The notes: a model not told the origin generated them from the sequence alone. 29,442 bases of DNA from DTU018 sp029550685 (GCA_035412805.1 DAONVO010000021.1:1-29442); one strand, 5' to 3'; counted from the first letter of the stretch, positions 7,070 to 14,339 are shown. Numbers and translations: made by a program.

Positions 7070-9037
7070 TTATTGGGGATCTAAAATATCATCATCCCGG
7101 CTCTCAATTACCACGCCTTCTACGTGGCGTTTGCGCATAATTTTTCTCTTTTTCCGGTTTTCCTTGGTTTCCAATACGATATCCAGGTCATAGTTTTCCG
7201 GGTAAAGATCTTCCCGGTCAATATGAAGGGTAAGTCGTTTATGGTTGATCCTATACTTTTTGCCCAGAACCAGAACTACCAGATCGCCTTTGGCATTTTC
7301 CTCTTCACAGACCACTCCGGTACGCCCCATTGTGCTTATATATACCCGGTCCCCCACTTTCAGCTCCTTCTTCTCATATTTTCGCTGCCGCTCCAGACGA
7401 GCCTGGTTCTTTTCCGCTTCTTCCCGGGCGTGTACCCTCTCCTGGTGTTCCTGAATCACTGTATCATCCCTAAGCTTCTCAGTAGAGACCAGTGAAAAGT
7501 CCATTTGCTTCCCATAGCTTATCTCATATGCCCGGTCGATCAATGCCGGATCCATGCCCAGCTTCAGGGCTATCAGGAAAGCATGGCTGTCGCCCCAGGT
7601 ACCGATTTTCAACTTGTATAAAGGCTGCAGACTGTCAGGATCAAATTCCATGCAGCCATTGACAAAACCTTCGGTACGTCTAGCAAACTCCTTGATTTCT
7701 CCAAAGTGAGTGGTAGCTACAATGGTAGCACCCCGGGCGAAAAGCTGCTCCAGCACAGCGATAGCAAAGCCGCGTCCTTCGGCAGGATCGGTGCCTGCTC
7801 CCAGTTCATCCAGCAATACCAGGGTGCGGGAATCAGCACAAGTCAGCATGGTCAGGATGTTACGGACATGAGCAGAAAAAGTACTCAAAGACTGCTCCAT
7901 GCTCTGCCCGTCCCCGATATCAGCTATTATATCGGTGAATATAGCTATTTCACTGCCCTCTTCCGCTGGTACATGCAGCCCGGCCTGGGCCATCATGGTA
8001 AGCAGACCCACCGTTTTTAAGGTTACCGTCTTGCCGCCTGTATTAGGACCAGTTATAACCAAAGCTCGGTGGCTCTGGCCAATTTGGAAATCCAAGGGAA
8101 CCGCCTTGGCTCCCAGCAGGGGATGGCGCCCCTGTTTGATATCACAAACCCCGGAAGTATTCAGCTGTACCGGCCGCATATCCAAAGACTGGCTGTACTT
8201 GGCCTTGGCAAATACAAAATCATAATGAGTGATGGTTTCTACATTTATTAACAGTTCACGGGCATAACTCTCTACCCGCCCCGTCAGATAAGTGAGAATC
8301 CTATAGACCTCTGCTTCTTCTTCGGATTTAAGCTGGCTGTATTCGTCCTGCAGGCGGGTAACAGCCGCTGGTTCCATAAAAACCGTGGAACCGGTTGAAG
8401 AAGTATCCACTACTGTTCCGGAGAATTTCTTGCGGTATTGCCGCTGGATTGGCACCACCATCCGCCCGTTTCTTTCCTGAATAATCGCATCCTGAAGCAT
8501 ATGGGCGTAGGTATCCGATCTTAATATATCGTGCAGTTTCTGCCGGATACGTTCCTCCACCACAGCCATGCGCCTGCGAATCCGGTAAAGCTCGCTGCTG
8601 GCCCGGTCCGCTACCTCCTGGTTGACTATGGCGCCAGTGATCTCGTCGTACAGATCATCCAGAGCAAACATAGAATGAGCATAGGAAGCCAGGCGGGGAG
8701 CCACCGTCTGCATGGCTTCCATATATTTAACCATTCTTTTTACACCCTCCAGCAGCTTGCCGCAGGACTCAAGTTCCTGGGGAGCAAGTACAAAACCCTT
8801 GCCCAGTTTGGCCATTATTTCGGGAATGTTTTCCATAATGGGCAGGGGGACGCTGGAATTCACCCCCAGCATGGTTCGAGCTTCAGTGGTCTCATCCATC
8901 CAGTTTTGAATCTGCCGTTCATTAACTGAAGGTTTAAGCTGGTCTAAAAGCTGCCGGGCTGTTTCCGTCAGGGCAAAGGTTTTTATTTCTTCCAGAATCT
9001 TAGGGAATTCCAGCAACTGCAAAGTAGTTTGATTCAT
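7070..9037 (-). CDS. MutS2-like ATPase lacking the Smr domain
   Basis: A 655-aa MutS-family protein of the MutS2 type. Core and clamp helices cover about residues 1-290. The ATPase has Walker A TGPNTGGKT at 329-337, Walker B LVLLDELGAGTDP from 406, and ATTHFGEIKE at 441-450 as the H-loop. A basic, charged coiled-coil segment (515-556) is followed by a KOW-like beta region (KVGDRVYISTMGRTGVV, about 560-605). Standard MutS2 is about 780 aa and ends in a Smr endonuclease domain with a DLRG motif. Here no Smr domain or DLRG is seen; the tail is a short charged stretch ending DDDILDPQ. It may be a paralogue, with a full MutS2 elsewhere. The start ATG has AAAGGAGG upstream. Confidence 0.85.
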   Translation of the reverse strand: MNQTTLQLLEFPKILEEIKTFALTETARQLLDQLKPSVNERQIQNWMDETTEARTMLGVNSSVPLPIMENIPEIMAKLGKGFVLAPQELESCGKLLEGVKRMVKYMEAMQTVAPRLASYAHSMFALDDLYDEITGAIVNQEVADRASSELYRIRRRMAVVEERIRQKLHDILRSDTYAHMLQDAIIQERNGRMVVPIQRQYRKKFSGTVVDTSSTGSTVFMEPAAVTRLQDEYSQLKSEEEAEVYRILTYLTGRVESYARELLINVETITHYDFVFAKAKYSQSLDMRPVQLNTSGVCDIKQGRHPLLGAKAVPLDFQIGQSHRALVITGPNTGGKTVTLKTVGLLTMMAQAGLHVPAEEGSEIAIFTDIIADIGDGQSMEQSLSTFSAHVRNILTMLTCADSRTLVLLDELGAGTDPAEGRGFAIAVLEQLFARGATIVATTHFGEIKEFARRTEGFVNGCMEFDPDSLQPLYKLKIGTWGDSHAFLIALKLGMDPALIDRAYEISYGKQMDFSLVSTEKLRDDTVIQEHQERVHAREEAEKNQARLERQRKYEKKELKVGDRVYISTMGRTGVVCEEENAKGDLVVLVLGKKYRINHKRLTLHIDREDLYPENYDLDIVLETKENRKKRKIMRKRHVEGVVIESRDDDILDPQ

Positions 9038-9100
9038 TATTCATCCTCCTTTAGTATTAAACGGATTCCAGATGTGTCATTGCTATGCAAATAGCCATCG

Positions 9101-9117
9101 CTGTGTCATCGCACTTA
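9101..9117. repeat. Left arm of 17-bp inverted repeat
   Basis: Perfect inverse of 9838-9854. It lies 64 bp upstream of the mutS2-like start codon. Confidence 0.75.
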
Positions 9118-9153
9118 CAGTTCTACTGATGCTCCCTTTGGTCGCGGCTAAGG

Positions 9154-9183
9154 TTGCGAGGAGCGAAGCGACGTGGCGATCTC
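9154..9183 (+). repeat. Dispersed GC-rich repeat, copy 2
   Basis: Begins TTGCGAGGAGCGAAGCG and continues to CGTGGCGATCTC. Same family as the copies at both window ends. It faces copy 3, with 27 bp between them, so the two could fold into one long imperfect hairpin. Confidence 0.7.
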
Positions 9184-9210
9184 AGTCAAAATCTACGGTA
9201 TGAGTTTGTG

Positions 9211-9239
9211 GATTGCCACGCCTTCGGCTCGCAATGACA
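9211..9239 (-). repeat. Dispersed GC-rich repeat, copy 3 (inverted)
   Basis: On the minus strand it starts TGTCATTGCGAG and ends CGTGGCAATC, with GCCGAAGGC as its middle. Opposite orientation to copy 2. Conserved ends with a different middle define the family. Confidence 0.7.
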
Positions 9240-9286
9240 GACACAAGTTTTTTATTCTTCATAGCCTGCACCACAATGCACACAAT

Positions 9287-9330
9287 AAAAAAACCGGACT
9301 GCAGCAGATCAAACAGCTGCTCTCTCCGGT
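9287..9330 (-). terminator. Second of two tandem minus-strand terminators
   Basis: On the minus strand ACCGGA pairs with TCCGGT, with an inner GCAGC/GCTGC stem, followed by a run of seven T. Strong intrinsic terminator shape. Confidence 0.7.
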
Positions 9331-9362
9331 ACACACCCTGGTGCGGATCCAAAATCCTGGAA

Positions 9363-9387
9363 TAAAAAAACCATGCCCATGCACGGT
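9363..9387 (-). terminator. First of two tandem minus-strand terminators
   Basis: On the minus strand ACCGTGC and GCATGGT form a 7-bp stem with a 4-nt loop, followed by at least seven T. It lies about 17 bp downstream of the stop codon of the small ORF ending at 9404, as expected for a transcription unit end. Confidence 0.7.
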
Positions 9388-9403
9388 TCCTGTCATTATT
9401 TAT

Positions 9404-9654
9404 TCATAATGATAAGAATGCCTGCCGCTGTTGTTCTGCTGCAAACCATACACCAGCAGTCCCTGCTTTCAGGGACTCCGTGCTGCTTTTGCAACCGTAT
9501 GAAGCTACGGTTAGTTGTGAACAACCTCGGACATAAATGCATTCCTTTACTTTGGCGTTGCTTTCATTGTATTGCATCAGAAGGCGTAATGCAAGGGAAA
9601 TGGCGAAATCCTTTCCCCAGCTCAGCAATTGTCACCTGAAGGATATTCGACCAT
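9404..9654 (-). pseudogene. Small ORF with strong RBS, apparently frameshifted
   Basis: On the minus strand a complete AGGAGGTG (9671-9664) lies 9 nt before an ATG at 9654, but that frame stops after ten codons (MVEYPSGDNC). An overlapping frame is open from a TTG at 9628 to 9404. It encodes 74 aa, including KVKECIYVRGCSQLTVASYG and GVWFAAEQQRQAF, and ends just before tandem terminators. A single indel near 9630 would join the two into a protein of about 83 aa. Alternatives are a leader peptide followed by a TTG-started protein, or a structured RNA: the stretch includes a perfect 8-bp hairpin, AGTCCCTG/CAGGGACT, near 9457-9476. I do not recognise the product. Confidence 0.3.
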
Positions 9655-9837
9655 GAACGAAAACACCTCCTCATATGTTGAAAGACTCCGCTGCTAAAGA
9701 ATGGAACATAGCTGCACGGCTTAAGCAGGAATATTAGCCGGGCGAGTTACGTACGACGCGCCGTTGCAACCCAAGAGCCGTTACTATATCGTGACGACGA
9801 AACAGGTGCACATGGTGAACCTGCTGGCGTTAAACTC

Positions 9838-9854
9838 TAAGTGCGATGACACAG
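9838..9854. repeat. Right arm of 17-bp inverted repeat
   Basis: Perfect inverse of 9101-9117. It lies 12 bp beyond the spoIVFB stop codon. Confidence 0.75.
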
Positions 9855-9866
9855 GGAACTGTTTTC

Positions 9867-10727
9867 TCAGCAATCGCTAATAGTGGCCAGGGGTCCCTTT
9901 TCAAACAGGCATTCAATCAGTTCCGCTTCGCTGACCATACCCTGCACCTGGTGGTTATCACTGATAACCACCACCAGCAAGTAATAGGTAGGACTGCTGG
10001 CCTGCAAAATAGTTTTCACCAGGGTATCCGGTTTACTGACATACTGCTGGGCCGGAAGGTGACCATTCCTGGCCAGATCCCCTTTTTTATTAACCAGATA
10101 GCGCATAAATGAATAGGCTAACAGCTGCCCTTCACGCCGGGCTGACCAGAACAAAATTGCCCCGGCCAGTATAATATTTAAGCCGGTTAACGAGCTAAAG
10201 GTTTCGTATACTCCCCAGAGTACCAGAGCAACACCCGCTATCTGCCCCAGTCGTGCCATTCTGGCTGTAGCTTTCTTATATCCCTGCCACCGGGATAACT
10301 GGGCTCTAAGTACTCTCCCCCCGTCCAAAGGAAGAACCGGAAGCAGATTAAATAACCCCAGCAGCAAATTAATGGTGATAAAGAACTCTGCTTTGGCTAG
10401 GGACAGATAAGGAGTCAGAAAATAAAAAACTGCCGCTATGGTTAAGCTGCAGGCTGGCCCGGTCAGGGCAATAATAGTTTCCTTCTCCGGTTCCAAACCA
10501 GTGAAGTCTTCGATTTTAGCCTGCCCTCCAAAGGGCAGCAGCTCCACTTCCTGAACTGCAACTCGTAGACCACGGGCAGCTACCAGATGAGCCAGCTCAT
10601 GCAGCAAGACGGCAGCCAATACCAGCAGCACTTCTGCCCCCAGTCCCAGCCACCCATATACCAGGGCTAAAAGCAACAGCAGCGGATTGATCTTTAATCT
10701 TACCCCAACCAGCCTGCCTAATCTCAT
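9867..10727 (-). CDS. spoIVFB: M50 intramembrane metalloprotease SpoIVFB with CBS domain
   Basis: A 286-aa site-2-protease-type zinc metalloprotease. The HELAH motif lies at residues 43-47 in the second hydrophobic segment, and NLLPVLPLDGGRV at about 127-139 gives the third zinc ligand, Asp135. About six hydrophobic segments cover residues 12-195. The C-terminal 75 residues look like a CBS domain (VSKPDTLVKTILQASSPTYYLLVVVISD), as in SpoIVFB, where it senses ATP. In Bacillus the protein cuts pro-sigma-K in the mother cell during engulfment. The gene lies 2 bp after spoIVFA, with no clear Shine-Dalgarno sequence of its own, so coupled translation is likely. Confidence 0.9.
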   Translation of the reverse strand: MRLGRLVGVRLKINPLLLLLALVYGWLGLGAEVLLVLAAVLLHELAHLVAARGLRVAVQEVELLPFGGQAKIEDFTGLEPEKETIIALTGPACSLTIAAVFYFLTPYLSLAKAEFFITINLLLGLFNLLPVLPLDGGRVLRAQLSRWQGYKKATARMARLGQIAGVALVLWGVYETFSSLTGLNIILAGAILFWSARREGQLLAYSFMRYLVNKKGDLARNGHLPAQQYVSKPDTLVKTILQASSPTYYLLVVVISDNHQVQGMVSEAELIECLFEKGPLATISDC

Positions 10728-10729
10728 AA

Positions 10730-11308
10730 TCAGGGAAAGAGACTATGAGGATCCATGGGCCCATCTTCATCGCGCAGTTCAAAATACAGGGTTTTACCGG
10801 TCTTGCCCAATATCTCATTCTGGTTCACCATTTGGTTTTCTCTTACCAGTACCTCCTGTAAACCTTGATAGTAAGAAAATAGCTTTTCACCATGTTTTAT
10901 TAATATCGTTCTACCTTCTTCCTGACGCGATACTTCCACCACTTCTCCAGATAAAATTGGGCGAACCGGAGTATTTTCCTTAACAATCAGCGTTATTCCG
11001 GGGTAGAATTCCTGTTTACGGCTCTGCTCATTCCAGTTCCACCCATAGCGCCGGGCTACCGTCAGGTAGCTGCAGGGAGACTGCATCTCGCTTTCAGTAA
11101 AAACCGGCACTTCTTTATTTGTCATGCGGCTGCGGGTATTCTCCACCAGCAGAGCAAGCTTTTCCTCCACCCCGTAATCTTTTAGAACATAGTTGCTCAA
11201 AACCGCCTCTACCAGGTAGCGGCTGCTATGATTGGACTGCAAAGACAATCCTACCAGCATTGCGACTAAGATCACCACGAGCAGGCGCACACGAAAGCTA
11301 CCTATCAT
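10730..11308 (-). CDS. spoIVFA: SpoIVFA-like membrane protein with degenerate LytM/M23 domain
   Basis: A 192-aa protein with one N-terminal membrane segment (LLVVILVAMLVGLSL) and an extracytoplasmic C-terminal LytM-like domain (about 110-192). In that domain VRPILSGEVVEV and LYFELRDEDGPMDPHSLF keep the M23 fold pattern. Active M23 enzymes have HxH where this has YFEL, so it is probably catalytically dead, as SpoIVFA is. SpoIVFA anchors and inhibits SpoIVFB in the outer forespore membrane and is itself cut by SpoIVB and CtpB. The start is the ATG at 11308, with GAGGTG 6 nt upstream; two GTG codons lie just before it. The identity rests on the pairing with spoIVFB, because the family diverges fast. 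Confidence 0.8.
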   Translation of the reverse strand: MIGSFRVRLLVVILVAMLVGLSLQSNHSSRYLVEAVLSNYVLKDYGVEEKLALLVENTRSRMTNKEVPVFTESEMQSPCSYLTVARRYGWNWNEQSRKQEFYPGITLIVKENTPVRPILSGEVVEVSRQEEGRTILIKHGEKLFSYYQGLQEVLVRENQMVNQNEILGKTGKTLYFELRDEDGPMDPHSLFP

Positions 11309-11343
11309 CACTATCACCTCAGTGATCTTTATTGACCCCTTGT

Positions 11344-11380
11344 CCCGGCTGAAGCAAGCCCAAACTTAAAAAGAGCCGGG
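11344..11380. other. Hairpin in the spoIVFA 5' region
   Basis: CCCGGCT and AGCCGGG form a perfect 7-bp stem around a 23-nt loop. There is no T-run on either side, so it is not an obvious terminator. It lies between the putative promoter and the spoIVFA start. Confidence 0.35.
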
Positions 11381-11384
11381 CAAT

Positions 11385-11416
11385 AAAGTATATCTTGCTG
11401 TTGGGAAAAATATGAC
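11385..11416 (-). promoter_or_regulatory. Possible sigma-E promoter for spoIVFAB
   Basis: On the minus strand GTCATATT (11416-11409) fits the Bacillus sigma-E -35 consensus GKMATATT completely. TATACTTT (11392-11385) keeps the ATAC core of the -10 CATACAMT. The 16-nt spacer is slightly long. spoIVF is a sigma-E operon in Bacillus, which supports the reading. Confidence 0.35.
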
Positions 11417-11444
11417 AAGACTGTATTGCAATAAAATTTTATTC

Positions 11445-11471
11445 TTAGAAAGTTCGAGAATGTAATATAAT
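11445..11471 (+). promoter_or_regulatory. Possible promoter for the plus-strand flavoenzyme gene
   Basis: A perfect -10 TATAAT lies at 11466-11471, 32 bp before the start codon. The only -35-like hexamer, TTAGAA at 11445, is weak and its spacing (15 nt) short. It diverges from the spoIVFA promoter region. Confidence 0.4.
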
Positions 11472-11503
11472 AAAAACAAATCACAAGTACTGGGGGAATT
11501 ACC

Positions 11504-12478
11504 ATGAAAACCCGAATAACTGAACTGTTTGGCATCGAATACCCAATCATTTGTGGAGGAATGTTGTGGCTGGCTACTCCCGAACTATGTGCAGCCATTT
11601 CCAATGCAGGCGGATTAGGCAATATTACCGCTTGTAACTACGACACCGGCGAGGAATTGCGCCAAGCTATTCATCGTGCCCGGGAACTGACCAGCAAGCC
11701 TATCGGTGTAAATATTACTCTCCTTCCTTCCATGAGGTTCACGGAAGAGATCTTTGATGATTTCTTTAAGGTATGTGCTGAAGAAAAAGTCGAAGCCATT
11801 GAGGTATCGGGGAAGCCAGCAGTCAAATACCTGGATATGCTGCATAAAGCCGGTGTAAAAGTGATGCATAAGGTGGGAGCGGTCCGTCACGCCCTAAACA
11901 TAGAAAGATATGGTTACGATGCCGTTATTGCCGCAGGTATCGAAGAAGGGGGACATCCTCTCAATGACGATGTTACCACTATGGTTTTGGTACCCCGTAT
12001 TGTGGAAAGTGTTAAGATACCAGTAATATCCACCGGCGGAATCGCAGACGGGCGGGGATTGGCAGCAGCTCTAAGCCTGGGAGCAGAGGGCGTACTTATG
12101 GCTACCCGTTTTATTGCCACCAAAGAATGCGCCGTTCATCCCCGGGTGTGGGAAGAACTCATCCGGCGTCAGGAAAACGAAACTACTCTCATCTGCAAAT
12201 CAGTGGGTCTTCAAGGTCGGGCCTTAAAAAATAAACTTGCCCAGCAGGTGTTAGATCTGGAGAGCAAAGGGGCTGGTTTAGCAGAATTAATTCCTCTGTT
12301 GTCCGGCCAAAAGGCTAAAACTGCCTGGCAAACCGGTGAAGTGGACGATGCCGCTTTGATGGTGGGTCAATCCATCGGTCTGGTAAAAGAAGTGACTACC
12401 TGCAAAGAACTAATTGAGTCCATGGTGGAAGAGGCTCGCACTATCATGGCCAAAAATCTGGCCCGTTTCAATAATTAG
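11504..12478 (+). CDS. Nitronate monooxygenase / FabK-like flavoprotein
   Basis: A 324-aa FMN-dependent TIM-barrel protein of the nitronate monooxygenase/enoyl-ACP reductase II (FabK) superfamily. Visible signatures are the N-terminal GIEYPIICGGMLWLATPEL with AISNAGGLGN, EEGGHPLND carrying the catalytic-type histidine of nitronate monooxygenases, and STGGIADGRGLAAALSLGAEGVLMATRF, the phosphate-binding half of the FMN site. FabK proteins also share most of these, so sequence alone does not settle nitronate oxidation against enoyl-ACP reduction. Start ATG with a GGGGG site. It is the only plus-strand gene in the window, with its own -10 box and a hairpin after it, inserted between the rodA/DUF1232 and spoIVF groups. 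Confidence 0.85.
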   Translation: MKTRITELFGIEYPIICGGMLWLATPELCAAISNAGGLGNITACNYDTGEELRQAIHRARELTSKPIGVNITLLPSMRFTEEIFDDFFKVCAEEKVEAIEVSGKPAVKYLDMLHKAGVKVMHKVGAVRHALNIERYGYDAVIAAGIEEGGHPLNDDVTTMVLVPRIVESVKIPVISTGGIADGRGLAAALSLGAEGVLMATRFIATKECAVHPRVWEELIRRQENETTLICKSVGLQGRALKNKLAQQVLDLESKGAGLAELIPLLSGQKAKTAWQTGEVDDAALMVGQSIGLVKEVTTCKELIESMVEEARTIMAKNLARFNN

Positions 12479-12489
12479 CCCAACAGCTA

Positions 12490-12515
12490 CTGCGGGGCAT
12501 TGAGCCGCCCCGCAG
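12490..12515. terminator. Hairpin between convergent genes
   Basis: CTGCGGGGC and GCCCCGCAG form a perfect 9-bp GC-rich stem with an 8-nt loop, between the end of the flavoenzyme gene and the end of the DUF1232 gene. The T-run on the plus strand comes only later (from 12537), so it is an imperfect, possibly two-way terminator. Confidence 0.5.
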
Positions 12516-12525
12516 CACACCTCCT

Positions 12526-12960
12526 TTAAGCCCGGGCTTTTTTAACCAGACGGTTATAAATTGGGGGCGGTACTACGTAGCGGGAAAGGCTGATTATCTT
12601 TTCAATCCATATTAAGAGACGTTCATCCCCATCCCAATACTGTTCCAAAACATCGTGACTGACACTATCCATTAAACGCTTTAATACTAGAGCTACCAGC
12701 AGCATATCATCCACTTGCCCCAGAAACGGTACCATGTCCGGTATGAAATCCAGCGGCGATAATACATAAGCTACGGTAGCAGCCAATAAAGCTTTATCGG
12801 CAGTGCTCACTGACTGATCCTTTAACAGCCGGTACAATAATTTGAGGAAATTGGGGATCAACAACAATGCTTCCTGCAGAACTTTTTCAGCTAGCTGGCC
12901 AGTACTCTTCGATCTGTCGCTACCCATATTACCCAATTCCTGATCATAATCGTATTCCAT
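12526..12960 (-). CDS. DUF1232 (YkvA-like) small membrane-associated protein
   Basis: A 144-aa protein whose centre matches DUF1232: DKALLAATVAYVLSPLDFIPDMVPFLGQVDDMLLVALVLKRL, about residues 55-97. The hallmark is SPLDxIPDxxPxxGxxDD, and the flanks are hydrophobic enough to be membrane-associated. The function of the family is unknown. I preferred the ATG at 12960, which lies 6 nt after AAGGGGG, to the ATG two codons earlier, which touches that site. The gene follows rodA by 47 bp on the same strand and may be read from the rodA promoter. It converges on the flavoenzyme gene. Confidence 0.85.
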   Translation of the reverse strand: MEYDYDQELGNMGSDRSKSTGQLAEKVLQEALLLIPNFLKLLYRLLKDQSVSTADKALLAATVAYVLSPLDFIPDMVPFLGQVDDMLLVALVLKRLMDSVSHDVLEQYWDGDERLLIWIEKIISLSRYVVPPPIYNRLVKKARA

Positions 12961-13007
12961 GGGCATCCCCCTTTGCGTCTTCGCTTTTAGTATAGCCAGA
13001 CCGCCAG

Positions 13008-14144
13008 TTAAAATACTATTTTGCGTCCCCGAACATTAACACTTAAAATTAACCCCGCCGCCACCAAATTAGTAAGCATGGAACTGCCTCCATAACTCAA
13101 AAAAGGCAATGGTATTCCGGTAATAGGCATAATACCTATCGACATGCCAATATTCTCAAAGATATGAAAAAGCCACATAGCTGTCACGCCGATGACTAAA
13201 AGGGTCCCAAACAAGTCTTTGGCTTGATAACTTATATAGATAGCCCGCAGCAGCAAAATGGTATACAGCAGAATAATAGCCGCAGCGCCGATGAAGCCCA
13301 TTTCCTCACCTATAACCGCATAGATAAAGTCGGTGTGATGCTCAGGCAGAAAATTAAGTTGCACCTGGGTACCCTTGAACAGGCCTTGTCCGGTCAATCC
13401 ACCTGCTCCTATAGCAATCAGAGATTGAATGGTATTCCATCCTGCCCCGCGGCCCCCTTTGCCATCTTCATAGGGATTCAGGAAAACTGTAAGCCGCTTG
13501 ATCTGGTAATCCTCCAAAGGCAGCCACATACCAAACTGAAAGTGCAGGAATAGCGCCAACGCCACTGCACCTGCCCCGGCGACTATTATTGCACACAAAA
13601 TGCGGGGATTAGCCCCGGCTACAAACAACATTACCAGGGTCATGGCAATGTACACCAACGCGGTTCCCAGATCCGGCTGCATCAAAATAAGCAGGAAAGG
13701 TACTCCCATATATAAGAAGCAGGGCAAAATTTCGCTTAGGGTGTTGAGCATCCCTTTACGCTTGTTAAGAAAGTCTGCAAAAGCTATGGCCAGCATTATC
13801 TTGGTAAACTCAGCCGGCTGAACTGCCGGCAGCGGGCCTAAACTGATCCAGCCGGTGGTACCCCGCACTTCTTCACCCATTACCAGCACTGCTATCAGTA
13901 GAAAAATAGAAAGTCCGTACAAAATAATACTGAATCGCCGTAATTGACTATAATCATAGCGCAGCATTAGAATAGCCGCTACCAGACCGATCCCTACAAA
14001 TAAGGATTGTTTTTTTACATAATAATAAGGATCCCCGACGATGCTTTGGCTGGCGCTGGACAGTACTATCAAACCAAAGATTAAGATCAAAAACAAGCTT
14101 ATCAAAAATGGTTTATCTATAAACTTGAGCCGTTTTATGTTCAA
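13008..14144 (-). CDS. rodA: Rod-shape-determining peptidoglycan glycosyltransferase RodA
   Basis: A 378-aa SEDS-family membrane protein with about ten hydrophobic helices. SEDS motifs seen are SLGPLPAVQPAEFTKI, LMQPDLGTALVY, the LPEHHTDFIYAVIGEEMG loop that carries the catalytic aspartate of RodA, and a final PLPFLSYGGSS, the family signature. RodA polymerises lipid II in the elongation complex with a class B PBP, whose gene lies about 2 kb upstream. The start is a TTG at 14144, preceded 6 nt away by AGGGGAGGT; an earlier TTG at 14165 would lie upstream of that site. It has its own promoter and is separated from minE by a terminator. RodA fits better than FtsW because of the MreBCD/PBP2 context. 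Confidence 0.93.
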   Translation of the reverse strand: MNIKRLKFIDKPFLISLFLILIFGLIVLSSASQSIVGDPYYYVKKQSLFVGIGLVAAILMLRYDYSQLRRFSIILYGLSIFLLIAVLVMGEEVRGTTGWISLGPLPAVQPAEFTKIMLAIAFADFLNKRKGMLNTLSEILPCFLYMGVPFLLILMQPDLGTALVYIAMTLVMLFVAGANPRILCAIIVAGAGAVALALFLHFQFGMWLPLEDYQIKRLTVFLNPYEDGKGGRGAGWNTIQSLIAIGAGGLTGQGLFKGTQVQLNFLPEHHTDFIYAVIGEEMGFIGAAAIILLYTILLLRAIYISYQAKDLFGTLLVIGVTAMWLFHIFENIGMSIGIMPITGIPLPFLSYGGSSMLTNLVAAGLILSVNVRGRKIVF

Positions 14145-14167
14145 GGTATAACCTCCCCTATCCAATC

Positions 14168-14197
14168 ATTATATCGGTATCGGTTCACCCATGTCTA
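14168..14197 (-). promoter_or_regulatory. Sigma-A-type promoter for rodA
   Basis: TAGACA (14197-14192) and a perfect TATAAT (14173-14168) are 18 nt apart on the minus strand, giving a predicted start about 15 nt upstream of the rodA TTG codon. It lies just after the min operon terminator. Confidence 0.65.
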
Positions 14198-14294
14198 CTT
14201 AGCTTACTCAGGCAGATACAGGAAGAGAGGAACAGGGGAGAAGGCCAAAGGCGTCTTGAGAAGATAAGAGGACGATCATCCTGTTTTCCGGCGC

Positions 14295-14339
14295 AAAAAA
14301 AGACAAGGGGAAGAAATGAAGAAACATCCCCTTGTCTTC
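14295..14339 (-). terminator. Terminator of the minCDE operon
   Basis: On the minus strand AGACAAGGGGA pairs with TCCCCTTGTCT, an 11-bp stem followed by seven T. It begins 5 bp after the minE stop. The remaining bases to 14198 hold no gene that I can support. Confidence 0.9.

Larger units (their letters stand above)
9101..9854. mobile_element. Inverted-repeat-bounded segment, possible decayed element
   Basis: CTGTGTCATCGCACTTA at 9101-9117 is matched perfectly as its inverse at 9838-9854 (17 of 17), and similarity continues inward to about 23 of 26. The 754 bp between fill almost the whole gap between spoIVFB and mutS2, a point where gene order differs from Bacillus. Inside are two copies of a dispersed repeat, two terminators, a broken small ORF on the minus strand and short open fragments on the plus strand. 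No intact transposase is present and no target-site duplication is evident. It could be a decayed insertion sequence or MITE-like unit; the class is not recognised. Confidence 0.35.

Noticed and set aside
9361..9392. T-box-like GGAACCG on the minus strand
   Set aside because: Only a short piece resembles the T-box core, the specifier region is absent, and no synthetase or amino-acid gene follows.
9654..9764. Plus-strand ORF starting at an ATG at 9652
   Set aside because: It stops after 14 codons and continues only by a frameshift. The minus strand has the better ribosome-binding site and terminators, so I did not list it as a gene.
9650..9854. Group II intron boundary (GTGCG at 9841)
   Set aside because: No domain V hairpin and no reverse-transcriptase ORF; the same sequence also occurs as an inverted copy at 9101, which introns do not have.
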